Positions 48,601 through 59,000 of a stretch of DNA of 64,000 nucleotides are shown piece after piece. The DNA lies in assembly GCF_026914265.1 (NCBI RefSeq), contig NC_069124.1, positions 23,320,489 through 23,384,488 of the forward strand. The letters run 5' to 3'. The notes under the pieces were generated by a model, which was not told the DNA's origin, searched no databases, and saw only the letters and a program-made list of their open reading frames with translations. This DNA comes from Mya arenaria. Its lineage: Eukaryota > Mollusca > Bivalvia > Myida > Myidae. Within the stretch, counting starts at the first letter, position 1; each line of letters opens with the position of its first letter. The position numbers were made by a program, and so were the translations under genes.

Positions 48601-50601
48601 GGTATTCGTCACTCCTGTGACAGCTCTAGTTTGGTATTGAAAGAAATTAAGCACAATTATTTCCCATGTACAGACCCGGGCAGTTGATAACCTGGATGAT
48701 AACTTGGATGGGAAGAATGTGATTGATGAGGCAGTACCTAAGAGCATGCACGAGCTCAATAATGCAGCCAAGACTATGGCCATGTCAGAGGAACCGGAGA
48801 AGCCAGAAAATGAGAGGACAAATCACTTCTACAGCTATGTCAAGGTATACAGCAACAAATTTGGTCAGGTTAAATGTTCCGTGGTTCTACATGGTTTTAA
48901 CAGCTTAAACCTGTCTTTGCATCTGATATTCTGGTATTACTTTGTCTTTAGATAAAATGTGAAACATTAAAGCCAAGGTTCTTCCTCTGAATTTGCTTTT
49001 GAATATGATCAAAACTGTCTTGTGATCTTACCATGTCTTGTGCACAAGCATGCAATGACTTGTTGAAGTAATGATCATGACATTCAAAATTATGTCAGGG
49101 TTCTCAAAATGAACTGGCTGCCGGCCTATTTGACCGGTTAAAACCGGATATCGGCCGGTTAGAATACTTAGTATCATAGACAATATAACAATAATTTCAA
49201 GACGGAAAGTGGGCAGATCACTAGTATATAATATTGAAAGACAGATTGCGGGTAGATGTGGGCAGATGACAAATATATATGGGCAGATGGTATTCTGCCG
49301 GTAAAATCATCCCACAGTGTTGTTTTTAAAAAGGGAGATTACAGACACTATATTGTGATATATAGTATACTGAACCATATATATAGCAATGATGTTAACT
49401 ATATGAAGCCTAGCCATCGGCAAAGTCATCATCCCGTAACACCGGTCTGAGGACCACTTCCCACTTTTACGGTCTTACCAGTATATATATAGGCCACAAC
49501 AAATTGATCATTTGTTGATTTTGCCAAATAAAAGTAGGAACGAGCCAGCGAAAAAAAAATATTTTTTTTTTTAATTTCTCCAAATTCAGAGGCGAGAGCA
49601 ATGTGAATTTTTTTTTATATTTCTTACCTAATATATCATACAATTATGTTAAGAAATGCTATTTAATTGCAAACATAGGTTCTCAGTTATAAATGAAAAG
49701 GTTTTGATTGTATCACATAAAAATCTGTCTCATTATTTAACAAATGGCAATAAGATCTAGTGCTTTACTATTAACTTCGATTAAAACGTGGATATATTGT
49801 AAATACAACGTTCCTCATAGCAACGTGCAATTATTTGAAGACCAAAAAGAAGACTGTTATATTCATTCCGTAACTTACTATCACAAAAAACATTTAAGAC
49901 TCGTAAGAGTAATTCATCATTAGATCATTTCCAAATATTGGGTCGGGTCTAAATTTGGTCCAGCAAACCCCGGGTATATCCAGCGCATTCATCCGGCACT
50001 GCGTGGCCACCTTGAAGGTAAAAACATGGCCAATTTCCCCGGCTATCCCCGGACATGGAGGGGGGGGGGCGTGATTGTTCTGATTGGCTGACATTCAATA
50101 GCTCCGCCTCCTGGTGATGTTTTACTAATGCTCTCACTAATAATCGGATTAGAAGATGGGCGTGCTGTTTATGAATATACAGGTCGTCCACTCATTATAC
50201 ATGTAATAAGCTGTCATTTGACAAGTACAATGCACATTGGAAGATAAATGGCAGTACGGCATAGCAGTCAATGGGGCAGTATATGAAAACATCCAGTCAC
50301 ATTAAAAGAAACGTTCAAGGCTATTATAAGGAATTTTTATAATGCCCGGGGTCAAGTTCTTGGTGTTTCTTTGCGATTTTCCGGACGTATAATATGCTTT
50401 GTCCGCTTATTGAAACCTCTGGCCTTAGAATGGGTAATTTTGAAACCTCATATATGATTTCTTTTTGGTTGTGTAAAGGTTTCAAAGAAATATGTGTCCA
50501 AGGCAGTTGCCCAGGAGATCCATGAGAAGGCATTGCCATTCATTAGGAAACTGCAGGAGGCTGATGAGAAGAGGGACAATGACAACAAAGATGAAGTCGA
50601 G
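31737..50601 (+). CDS. KMT5A-like SET-domain protein with seven tandem exon pairs (5' part of a composite gene)
   Basis: Nineteen exons in unbroken phase: 31737-31839, 34823-34976, 36176-36292, 38940-39003, fourteen exons of the 1,334-bp array, and 50479-50601. Together about 1,008 codons. Residues 1-146 form a SET domain related to KMT5A/SETD8, which monomethylates histone H4 Lys20. The opening GKRKSPKDIALQWV and the motifs GRGI, EFLLHYTGE, RLGRLVNH and GEELLYDYG are all present, so SAM and lysine binding could be intact. The fourth SET motif has NHG where NHS is usual. Residues beyond 146 are seven charged, low-complexity 118-residue repeats, then a helical, Lys/Glu-rich tail. The start is the ATG directly after an acceptor, so a 5'-UTR exon lies upstream. 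It may continue into the exons from 52995 (see there). Confidence 0.75.
32036..32420 (+). repeat. Dispersed repeat in intron 1 (CTCACCTGTCAC type)
   Basis: Starts TTTTAGCTCACCTGTCACAT with the inverted ACAAGGTGAGCTTTT hairpin partner, followed by (GTCC)n-rich GTCCGTCCGTC. The second half includes CCCCCTGGGGTCAAAAA, also found at about 61690-61715. A common bivalve repeat type, by recollection. Confidence 0.65.
32817..33480 (+). repeat. Dispersed repeat with internal tandem units of about 175 bp
   Basis: Starts TATGCCCCCGAAGGTGGGC. The unit with GGGCTGTAACTTTCC, ACATGTGTTCG and AAGGTCACAC occurs nearly four times, at about 32888, 33061, 33245 and (truncated) 33410. Confidence 0.7.
33626..33671. 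repeat. Poly-C / poly-A homopolymer junction
   Basis: About 29 C followed by about 17 A. The length is prone to replication and sequencing error. Confidence 0.95.
34823..34976 (+). CDS. SET gene exon 2 (SAM-binding and substrate strands)
   Basis: Acceptor TTTCAG at 34817-34822, donor GTAAGA at 34977, phase 1 in and 2 out. Codes GRGIKTLIGRDRGEFLLHYT, then GEKISGDEGERRERRKSTGY and RFFFDSNGQKL. The G-R-G motif and the E-F-L-L-x-Y-x-G-E strand are the first SET motifs. Confidence 0.85.
35495..35790. repeat. Diverged repeat pieces in intron 2
   Basis: About 35495-35660 is a diverged relative of the AGCTGCACTCTCAC MITE in inverted orientation (ATCAGCAGTCTTTT). At about 35712-35780, GGGATGGCAACAAGTACTC with CAAGTACTCGAGTACC looks like a hAT-type transposon end. 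Confidence 0.4.
36176..36292 (+). CDS. SET gene exon 3 (NH catalytic motif)
   Basis: Acceptor TTTTGTAG at 36168-36175, donor GTATTG at 36293, phase 2 in and 2 out. Codes (C)VDASKESGRLGRLVNHGN, then KKEANSIMKHVDG and HLFLFAL. KMT5A reads V-D-A-T-x-E-x-x-R-L-G-R-L-I-N-H-S in this place. The Asn-His pair is kept and the Ser is Gly. Confidence 0.85.
36309..37951. mobile_element. Inverted-repeat element carrying the duplicated segment, in SET gene intron 3
   Basis: The left end AGGCCAAATAAAAA...ATAGG is mirrored at 37931-37950 by CCTATTTTTTTATTTGGCCT. The next inner parts (GGTAACG and GGGTAACC) are also loosely inverted. The left 580 bp is the copy of 27893-28411, with its minus-strand open frame broken by a 1-nt deletion. 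Ends of the same type are seen at 56400-56446. It is 1.64 kb with no transposase. Confidence 0.5.
38940..39003 (+). CDS. SET gene exon 4 (C-terminal YDYG motif)
   Basis: Acceptor TTTCAG at 38934-38939, donor GTACTT at 39004, phase 2 in and 0 out. Codes (R)NIKAGEELLYDYGLKD and then LPWMK. G-E-E-L-x-Y-D-Y-G is the last SET motif with the catalytic-pocket Tyr, and the short P-W-M-K tail matches the KMT5A end. No post-SET Cys motif, as in KMT5A. Confidence 0.85.
39028..39650 (+). repeat. Dispersed repeat with three internal 160-bp tandem units
   Basis: Starts TTATACCCCCCAAAACAAAG with an inverted TTTGGGGGG...TATAC hairpin. Units beginning GTCCGGGATTCATCTTTGT follow at about 39112, 39272 and 39433, with CACATGACCCTGAC and GAGTTATCTCCCCTTG in each. 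It ends about 20 bp before the seven-fold exon array. Confidence 0.8.
39942..40855 (+). CDS. Array unit 1: exons 39942-40124 and 40685-40855
   Basis: First exon: DPATFTTSKGSKNKKGERKV, then KKREECEGDDGDNNRNN and PGINTLEQMANQLASGD, then IIDAPPE. Second exon: TRAVDNLDDNLDGKNVSDEA, then VPKSMHELNNAAKTMAMSEE and PEKPENERTNHFYSYVK. Acceptors CTTTCAG and TGTACAG, donors GTGAGT and GTATAC. A basic cluster is followed by an acidic run, then a predicted helix. No known domain. It probably acts as a charged spacer or docking region (inference). Confidence 0.75.
41276..42189 (+). CDS. Array unit 2: exons 41276-41458 and 42019-42189
   Basis: Protein sequence identical to unit 1. The DNA differs in the intron: TTTACATAATG near the unit start and GTTACGAAAA in the middle intron. 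Confidence 0.75.
42610..43523 (+). CDS. Array unit 3: exons 42610-42792 and 43353-43523
   Basis: Protein identical to units 1 and 2. It shares GTTACGAAAA with unit 2 but TTTTCATAATG with unit 1. Confidence 0.75.
43944..44857 (+). CDS. Array unit 4: exons 43944-44126 and 44687-44857
   Basis: Protein identical to units 1-3. Private intron changes: GTGATCGAAAA and GCCATACCTG. It shares TTTACATAATG with unit 2 and GTTACTAAAA with unit 1. Confidence 0.75.
45278..46176 (+). CDS. Array unit 5: exons 45278-45445 and 46006-46176
   Basis: The first exon is 168 nt: an in-frame 15-bp deletion removes five residues of the basic cluster (KKGERKVKKREE becomes KKGEREE). The second exon has Ser to Ile (KNVIDEA) and Glu to Lys (MHKLNN). 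The frame is kept. Confidence 0.75.
46597..47510 (+). CDS. Array unit 6: exons 46597-46779 and 47340-47510
   Basis: Full-length first exon. The second exon has MHKLNN, as in unit 5, and a private Glu to Lys (MSKEPEK), but KNVSDEA as in units 1-4. Confidence 0.75.
47931..48844 (+). CDS. Array unit 7: exons 47931-48113 and 48674-48844
   Basis: The second exon has KNVIDEA as in unit 5 but MHELNN as in units 1-4. The intron just after it shares CCGTGGTTC with unit 5. It is the last unit before the single-copy exon at 50479. Confidence 0.75.
48997..50478. other. Intron with transposon-derived pieces
   Basis: At about 49096-49480, GGGTTCTCAAAATGAACTGG, CCGGCC repeats and GACCACTTCCCACTTTTACG look like a transposon fragment (the last part resembles 23870-23905). 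At about 49940-50090 there is a relative of the 22700 element with GGTAAAAACATGGCC and a poly-G run. No exon seen. Confidence 0.4.
50479..50601 (+). CDS. Exon following the array
   Basis: Acceptor TGTAAAG (an alternative acceptor at CAAAG shifts the start by three codons) and donor GTATGC at 50602; phase 0 at both ends. Codes VSKKYVSKAVAQEIHEKALP and then FIRKLQEADEKRDNDNKDEVE, a charged, probably helical segment. Joined straight to 52995 it would end in a stop after 13 more codons. Confidence 0.65.
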
Positions 50602-50930
50602 GTATGCTACTTTTTTTTCTTCTTTTTTTCACTTCTAAACATTTCATATTTGGGTTTGTTTTTCAAGGGATCATCACAGCTTTGGTATATTATGTTGATT
50701 CTCATAATTCTTTCATGGAAACTTATATAAGTTTTGTTATAAATTATTCGCATGAAACTTTATACTCGATCAGAGCTACAGATATGGTGTGTGTTTTTTA
50801 ATAAATTAAGTATTACCCAATCATCTTATGGCAATTGTGTATTAGGATTTGAAACAAATTGGGTAAAAAAACTTAAAGGGGATTATAAATGTAATGTTAT
50901 TTTCTAACCTTACTTATAACTTGTATTTAA

Positions 50931-51310
50931 TTAAGGAATGAATTGCGGGGTTGATGTCATTATTGGGGTATGAACGCAATTGGATTGGTCAATGTGTGTG
51001 GAGTCCGATAATAATTTATGTTGTTAATCTTTGTATATGTGATTTACCAAGAAAAGGTTCAATTTTACGCTTCAATTTGACTCTGAAATTAAAATTTTAT
51101 AGCAAAATACTCACATTTCAGAAGAAAAATAGTGGTACGCACAAACTGTTTCCTCAGTGTTTAAATGTTATATTGTTGCTAGTTGACAGCATATAGAAAT
51201 AATAGGTAAGTGTCTATAGCGAGAAAGATTAAACAGTGCTGTGGAAAAATATATTTAGCGGAGCAGTGTCTAATCCAATTACATTCATAATTGGAGCCAA
51301 ATAACCATCC
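50931..51310. repeat. Relative of the 6417 fold-back element
   Basis: GAATGAATTGCGGGGTTGAT, GTCATTATTGGGGTATGAACG and CAATTGGATTGGTCAA match one arm of the 6417 element. The opposite arm is badly decayed (CCAATTACATTCATAATTGG near 51275). No exon seen in the remaining DNA up to 52145. Confidence 0.45.
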
Positions 51311-52145
51311 TTAATGTGACACTTACTTATTGTTCCTTTTATCCTGTCAATTTATTTGAAAAAGATATATACTTTAAAGTTTAATACTTTCATGTTCCTC
51401 TATTTCAAATTTGTACTGCAAATGCCATGGCAGAAGCTTGCTCGGCGATATTTTTTCGCTTATCTTTCTAGCAATATTCTATAAACAAACGCTTTTGGGA
51501 ATGATGTCCAGGTCTTTCTGATCGGATCAAATGGGTCATTTTGCCTAAATTGCAAAAAAAATCAATCACTTTTCTTATTCAGGGTTAGCAATGCTTTTAG
51601 CCCAAAATAACAATTTTTCAAACCTATTTCATCTTCTGCCAGCAGTTTTGATTAACCGGGTTCCAGATATTTACGCAAAAAAATTGTTTCATTACAAGAC
51701 AAATAATAAAAAAAAGTTGTCAAAAGAATTCACAAATTCTTCCATAAGTTAGGATGTCTAATTTTTTTGTCTGATGTATTCATCAAAATAATTTACAATT
51801 GATAAATTTCACACCCTTTAATATATAGTTTTTTCGCCACTTGTGTCTGGAGGTTTGTTTCCTTGGCCATGACACTGTATAGTAACACGTCACTTGTAAA
51901 TAAAGTGGTGTGAAATTGCTGAATATTAATACACAATTACAATATACATTTTTCTTTCATGCTTTTCGATGAAATATAGGGTTTTATCAGTGAAAATATC
52001 AATTTGATATTTTCACTGCAAAATAAGGAGTGAAAATATCAACTTTCAGAACTACTTTTAAAAACTTTTGTAGTTACTTCCCCTTGATCAAAACAGAACA
52101 CTTCAAACCAGAAAATGTTGGCAAATTTAAAGAAATGTTTTACAG

Positions 52146-52422
52146 AGGCGGATCCAGGAATGAACGTTAGAGGGGGCGTAACTTAGGGGCGCAACCTTTT
52201 GACATGCACCCCTCCCTCTGAACCGAAAGTGTATGGCATAAACTGATTGCATATGGATTGGGGGTTAAGCAATCAAGAAAAATTGACAATTTGTAGTTGG
52301 AAATGATGCATTATAGGCGTATTTTATTATTTTTTATCTCCTAAAATGACATAAAAAGTAAACTTTGACGATTTTAGAGGGGGCGCGCGCCGGAAGCGCC
52401 CCCCTCTAAATCCGCTAGTGTT
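52146..52422. mobile_element. Second GGCGGATCCAGGAAT element
   Basis: Same ends and interior as 9873-10105 (GGCGGATCCAGGAATG, AGAGGGGGCG, TGATGCATTATAGGCGTATT, AATCCGCTAG). Confidence 0.65.
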
Positions 52423-52994
52423 TTATACATTTAAATAGATATATTTTTGGAAATTAACAACTTTCTGTTTATTATCCCGTTTTTCGAACGTTTTTTTTAT
52501 CTTGAAGCTGAATGTTCGAACATTTGCTTACATACCAAACAAATTTCAGACGCAAACAACTGTTCGAACATAAAAAGAATGTTATATCATTGTTCGAATG
52601 TATTTTGAACTGTTTATCAGTAATATGTAAAACAAGCTTACCGGAAAATTTACACAACAATTTACAGATAATCTGATATGTTTTACCCCAAACACGCCTC
52701 AAAATATGTCAACAAACTAGCATGGTCCTCATCATTACCTTGAAAACGACTTGTCTTCAAGCAAAACAGACTGGTCTCTGACAGTTTGATGACTGAATAT
52801 CCATGTATTAAGAAACGCACTCTAAAGCCATATTGGATTTTAATCATTTTTCTAAGCTTTAAAGTCACTCGTGAAAATATGTTTTTCTATGACACTCGTG
52901 AAATAAAATGCACTGAAATAAACAAATATCCTCTATATCTTTACAACAAAACTTATTATTTCATTTTCATAAATTGTAATATTACATATTCTAG

Positions 52995-53082
52995 GAAAAT
53001 GTTGGGGCTCAGTTAGTGCACTTAAAGGAGGTGTAGAGATTGGAACGTTTCCCATGTATTCAACAGTATTGGCAATGGGAAG
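52995..53082 (+). CDS. FHA-like exon 1
   Basis: Acceptor TTCTAG at 52989-52994, donor GTGAGT at 53083. The frame that continues downstream reads KCWGSVSALKGGVEIGTFPM and then YSTVLAMG. This resembles the start of a Ki-67/Repo-Man-type FHA domain (W-G-x-I, G-V-x-G-x-x-F-P-M). Read in phase 0 the same exon gives 13 codons and a TAG at 53034-53036. Confidence 0.6.
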
Positions 53083-56000
53083 GTGAGTATTGCATTTGTT
53101 TGACTGGTCACAAGTGAACCTAGAGCTGTATAGCATTTTAGATCTAGATATAAGTGTAGGAATACCCTTAAATATAGCTTTGCAAATCATTATTGATTGC
53201 TTGGTAAAACATTGTTGTTGAATAGATTGGTCAGGTGACTGGATCTTCAATATAGAAAATCAGATACAAATTAGGGGTTTAACATAGATGTAGTTTATTA
53301 ACCAGATTAACAAAATCAAATGACAAGCCTAGGGTAATTACGATATCTGAGTGTTTTTAGAGTCTGTCATAATCATGAAAAAAATAAAATGATATATCCC
53401 AGTAAGTTATACTGTTGTGTGATTATTTGTAATCTGGCAATATCAGTTGTTTTTGTTTTCAGTGCTAATACAAATGACATTAGAGTGAAAACAGCTTCAC
53501 TGCATGAAGTTTTAATAGAAGTCAATTGGCAGGGCCAGGTAATTAATCCTATGAATTTTATATACAAGACAGTATTCATGACTAAAATCGCATGCAGCTT
53601 TGCTTAAATCATGCTAAAGTAAATTCCCAATTTAAAGGATCTTAGGCTACTTTGGAAACATACAAGACCACACATTTATAACAAAAATTATCTGTTAATA
53701 AAACTTAAATGAATAACAAAACCATGTTATGTTTTGTGTTTCATTTAAATTTTATCAACAGTTAACTTTGTAAACAGAAAGTTTTGTTATTTGTCCTATT
53801 TATTCTGTCCTAGTTTTTATAATTGAAATGAAACAACCTTTAAATGTACAACTTGATATTTAATAGCAGCAAGAAGTAAAACATGAATCAAAATGAAAAT
53901 AATCTAATCCACATGTTTGATTATGGAATAAAATTGAATTGAGCTTTAAGTGAATTGTTGTAGCTCTAGTGAGCCTCTATGGGCATAAATGTGAGCAGGC
54001 TGAACAGGCTTCCATTGAGGATCTTGTTTAAAAATGGTTAATGTATAATGTATTTCATTGAAATTTTGTACGAGGCTTTCCAGCCATAATGCTATCTGAA
54101 ATAAGCAAGTAAGATAACTAGATCATGCATTGATGCAAGTTTTGACCCTTTATTTTTTTACTTAGAAATTCTGGTTAAAGTTTTGCTTCGAGTACTTCAA
54201 GTCTTACAATTGCATATCCCAATTACCATTTTTTTATATTGTTTAAACATTTTACAAGGATTATCAGCCATTAAGTACAAAAAATGGCCGTTTGTTTTTT
54301 ACTTAAAAATCTGGTTAAAGTTTTGTGTGCAACTTATAACATTAACGTCCATATTTCAATAACCACTGGATTTATTACATTGAAATTTTATTCAAGGCTT
54401 CTCAACCGTTTTAACAACTGAAATAAGCAAGTAAGATAACTTGAGCTTGCATTTAATTAAAATCAGGGCCTTTTATGTTTTTACTTTACACAAATTATGA
54501 TTAAATTTTTGCCATTTAACCACAATAAAGTCCATATCACAGTAACCACTTGATTTATGACATTGAAACTTAATACAAAACACCAACTAAACTAATGAAG
54601 CAAGATCACACTTTTTTGCATTAAATGCAAATATATATGTCCTTTGACTTAGAAATTCTTGTTAAAGTTTGATCTTGATTTTCATCTTATTTCACTTTTG
54701 ACAGGCACTATATTGCATAAAAAATTTAAAGACAAAGAGGCATCAGGCGTGCTGTCCGTCAACAGCTCTTGTTTATTTTTTAATCATAATTTCTGATTGG
54801 TATTATTCACAAAGCACATGCAGTTTATGTATCTCGAACTTGGTCTTTAATCATTTGTCTACTTCAGGCCATTATTGAGTACTAATTGATTCCCAATATT
54901 AAACTATGCTGCTAGTAAATTTATGTTGTTGTTTGCAGATTTTTTTGGTTGATGCACGAACAAGCAGTGTTAGAACCCTTAAGAACAATGACCTATTTGA
55001 AGTTGGAGGAAGAACATTTAGATGGAATCTTCTGAAAGGTAAAAGCTCGATTGAAAGAAGTTGTTGTTGTAAAAATGACTAATTCATTAGTCGGCATACT
55101 TTTTCCATGTCTTGCAAGTCGGATACTGATTTAACATCTTGTCATGTTCAGTTTTGCCTAATATGCTAACAACAAGGTTTTCAAACAGAAAAGTCTAGTT
55201 ATTAGATTGGTAATTGCATCTAGCTAGGCAGTGGGTGGTTATAAGCACAGACTAAACTATTAGTTTCTCCTTAATAACTATAGTATGTATAGGATGTTGA
55301 AACCACATTTTGTGTGTAGCAAACTTCCAAAGATCAAGAACACTATAAATGATATAGAACAATTAAATTTGCATTTAAAATCATGGTTTTCATAGATTTT
55401 TAGCATTAAGTTTGTATACTGTTAAATATATGTTTTTTGGTGTTTTATATGATTGTGTTTGTTTATATAATTTTAATGCTTATTTTTTAACTTATGTAAA
55501 CTTAATCTTCTCACAGATGGTGTTGGGACCCCAGACACAGTCTTTAGCATAGGTTCATCCTTAACTAGCCCCAAGTCTGGTGGATCAAGCATACAACAAT
55601 GTAAGGGGAAAAAAAGAAATATTTAATATTTTATACTAAAATAAAAAATTTGCTAATGTGTAAAATCAATACTCAAAATAGTATCTTGAAATAGAAATGA
55701 TTTGAAAAGTCAAGGTGGCGTTATTTGACTGCTGAATTTTTTTTTATCTTTTCAGTTTGGGTATGGGGATATTGTTTTGGTGTTGACTGTCATTCTTTCT
55801 TTCCATCTGTCCTGAACGATATTCACTTTTGGACAACTTGTGGGTCACATCTTAATAAAGTTAGATCACTAGGTCCTTATTATTTGGTCTGCCACCATAT
55901 TATGGTAATGATTAGTCTGATGACATTTAAACTTGGACAGAATGTTACCCTTGATGACACCTCCATATTTTATTAGTGGGTCATATGGGGTCCAAAGCTA

Positions 56001-59000
56001 GATCACTAGGTCAAATTTTGAAACATTCTAGAGGCAGTATATCTGGTCCACTAATTATGAAACTTGAATCAGAAACCCTACCTAAAAAAATAGGTGCTGA
56101 CCCTACTGTTTTGATTACGGTTAGGCCTAAAAACAAAATTGTTTGGTTAGGGTTACATCCTTTTCAAAAATAGGTAGGGTAGGTAGGCTTTTTATTTATT
56201 TTTTTATTAGGCTTTATATAAGAATGTCATTTTCATCATTGGAGAATGGTGTTAAAGTTATCTTCTATATAAGCAATTAAAGTTTTAAACTACATATTGA
56301 AAAGCAAAAAAAAAAAAGAAGAATTTTTTTTTTTTTTTTTTTCATTTTTTTTTTTCAAACTGACTATAAAAACGTTAGAGTCGGCGCCTATTCCGTAGGT
56401 AGGGTCGGGTAACCCGAACCAAATGTATTTTTTTTTTAGGCCTTAGTAATTTTTTATTATTTTTTTATGTTTAGTTTATAACCTTTAAGGTGTTATACAG
56501 AAGATTACTTTAACATAATTATCTTGTTCTTACATAAAGCCTAATATAAAAAAAAATATATTTATATATATAAAGCCTTCCTACCCTACCTGTTTTTGAA
56601 AAGGATGTTACCCTAACCAAACCATATTTTTTTTGGCCTTATGATATGTATGTTTGTAATTCGTGGCGGAAAATAGCTACTTGAGCTAATGTTTTTTATT
56701 GTCTTGTACCAGCCTTTCAATAAAGATTCTGGTATCTTTATACTCATATATCTTTTCTGCAGGCAACACCTCTCCTGACAGACTTGATTCAGGCAGCAGT
56801 CCCGCCCAGAGGAGCATGCTTGAACTCCTCAGTATAACAGATGCTGCAGCTAAGGCAGTAAACAAGTCCAGCCACTTGGCTACCAGTCATGGATTCCAAA
56901 GATCACTGACCCAGTCTGGTCAATCAAGCTGCTGTGAGGGTTCTCATGTATCTTGGCCTATGGACCCCTTGACTCAAACTGGTCACAGTCAAGGCTCCCA
57001 GAGTTCACAGCAAGATGACAGACTGACCTCCCAGCAGCTAAACGATCGGTTTGAACACATTAATGTTTTTCCAGATTAAATGCTATACCTAAGTCATGAA
57101 AAATGCTTGAGAAAATTCTCATGGCATTGTTTTATGCAAGTCATGCAACAGTTAGATTTGTCATTTACCATCTGAACAACCATATATTTATCACAAACAT
57201 CATTTTTATTAGGCTGTTGTACACACTTTACAACAAAGGGTATTGTTTTCATATAAAATGTTTATTAACTACTGCTTTAAATAATCATCAGAATGAAATT
57301 TATTTGTGATTTTCATCAGAATTGTTCTGCTTGAAACAAAAAGATTTTGTTTTGAAACATTCCCATTGCATTGATTATCTTAGTGGTTTAAAATTTCCTT
57401 ATATTTTGATTTACAAGATATTATTTCTGCAACATTTTTTATCTGCAACATTTTATAAATTCAACAATTACATAATATCATTGAAATATTAGGTCTGGGA
57501 AGTCAGTTGGTTCTGCCAGATCAAGAGGGATGTCGGTAAGGTCTCGTGACAGTGAAGTGTCGGTAACTTCAGATGTCAGTGTGGATTCAGGTGTATCCAA
57601 ACAACCACATATTAGCGCAGCATCAGGGGTGTCCGTCCATAGTGCAAGGTCTGCACTATCCCTGGGAAACAGGCAGTTTGGTGGCAAGGTAGGTATTGTG
57701 GCATGGTCATATGAAAACATCTTGCCTGATTTATTTATTTATGTTGTCTTAGAAACAATGCAATCAGAAAATCACTATTAGAGAATAGAATGAAAGTTTA
57801 AGTATTAAAACTGTTAAATATTCAGAAAATGATAGACTGGTATAATAAAAAACAGTCTTCTAATTATGACACATTCATATGTGTAATGTTGACTTTCTTT
57901 TAATATATGTGCATTCATACATATAATGTATCTTTAATGTCTATTCAAATCAATGTTTTATTCACATTGGCCTGTTTAAAAAATGTTGTTGTTTTAAGTT
58001 AGTTACCAAGATATGTTTAATATCAGAGGAATAAACCCTCGAAGTACATCGTTTTTTATTCTGATAATTTTTCTTTCTTAATTGTCTTCAACATGTCATT
58101 TTAGGCTGTCAAGGATCTCCGCCATGACAGTGGAGTGATCAGTAAAACCCAAACCCAAAGTGACAGTAAGGCTAGGGGGACAATTCTTGCTGGTTCAGAA
58201 TTTGGAGAATACTCATATGATAGAAGTTCAGATGATGGCATATCTGTGAGTGATATACTTATAAAATCCACCCATGAAAACAATGAACACAGTGTCATTG
58301 AAAATAGGGCTAAACAGGCTGAGAAAAATGGGCATTCTAGTAGCACAATGTCAAAATGCTTAAAAACGTCAAACAGAGTAGAAATTTTTAACTCAAGTGA
58401 GCCACAAAAAGTGAAAATATCTCAAAAGCATTTAAAAGAAATTAAGTCTCCTTATTATGATGATAGCCCAAGAATTTCAGTCTCATATGATTGTAAAAGG
58501 CCTTCGTCATTGTTAGAAGGCAAACATAGTGGGCGACAGATGGTTTCTTCAGATGGTCAAAATTCAACAGACAAAGATGCTGTGATCAGTGTTAATGACT
58601 CAGATCGTAAAAAAACAGTTGGTGTGAAAATGAAATTCACAAAAGGGACAGATAGTCAGTACAATAACCAATTTGAAGTGCAGAAAGAGAAAAAATCTGC
58701 TGAAAAATGTTTCGAAGATGTAGACATTGCTAAAGCCGAACAGAGATGTGACTTTGAGAGGAAATCTCAGTTTCATAATGCTAGCTTACAGAATGCTTCT
58801 AGTGATTACAAACACCCATCAACATATCAGTTACCCACATCAGGTAAAGGACATGTAAATGTGATAGAATCAGATGTCCACTTTGTATGTACCACCAAGC
58901 CTCCAGTGGAGCAACATACTAATCGGAAATGTCTGCCAGGGATGGCTGACTTGTCAGGAGGTCAACAGATTCCTGCCCTGCTACATGATCCTGAAGACAG

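Larger units (their letters stand above)
39671..48996 (+). repeat. Seven-unit tandem array, 1,334-bp unit, each with two in-frame exons
   Basis: Unit starts: 39671, 41005, 42339, 43673, 45007, 46326 and 47660. The fifth unit is 1,319 bp because of a 15-bp deletion in its first exon; the array ends at about 48993-48996. Units differ at only a handful of sites. Each has a 183-nt exon (61 codons) and a 171-nt exon (57 codons), separated by a 560-bp intron that holds an older repeat remnant and followed by a 420-bp intron. All exon ends are phase 0, so any number of units can be spliced together. Confidence 0.95.

Noticed and set aside
40450..48783. Seven identical 114-codon open frames on the minus strand of the array
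   Set aside because: Each is antisense to the second array exon and its upstream intron. They recur only because the DNA recurs, with no splice or domain support.
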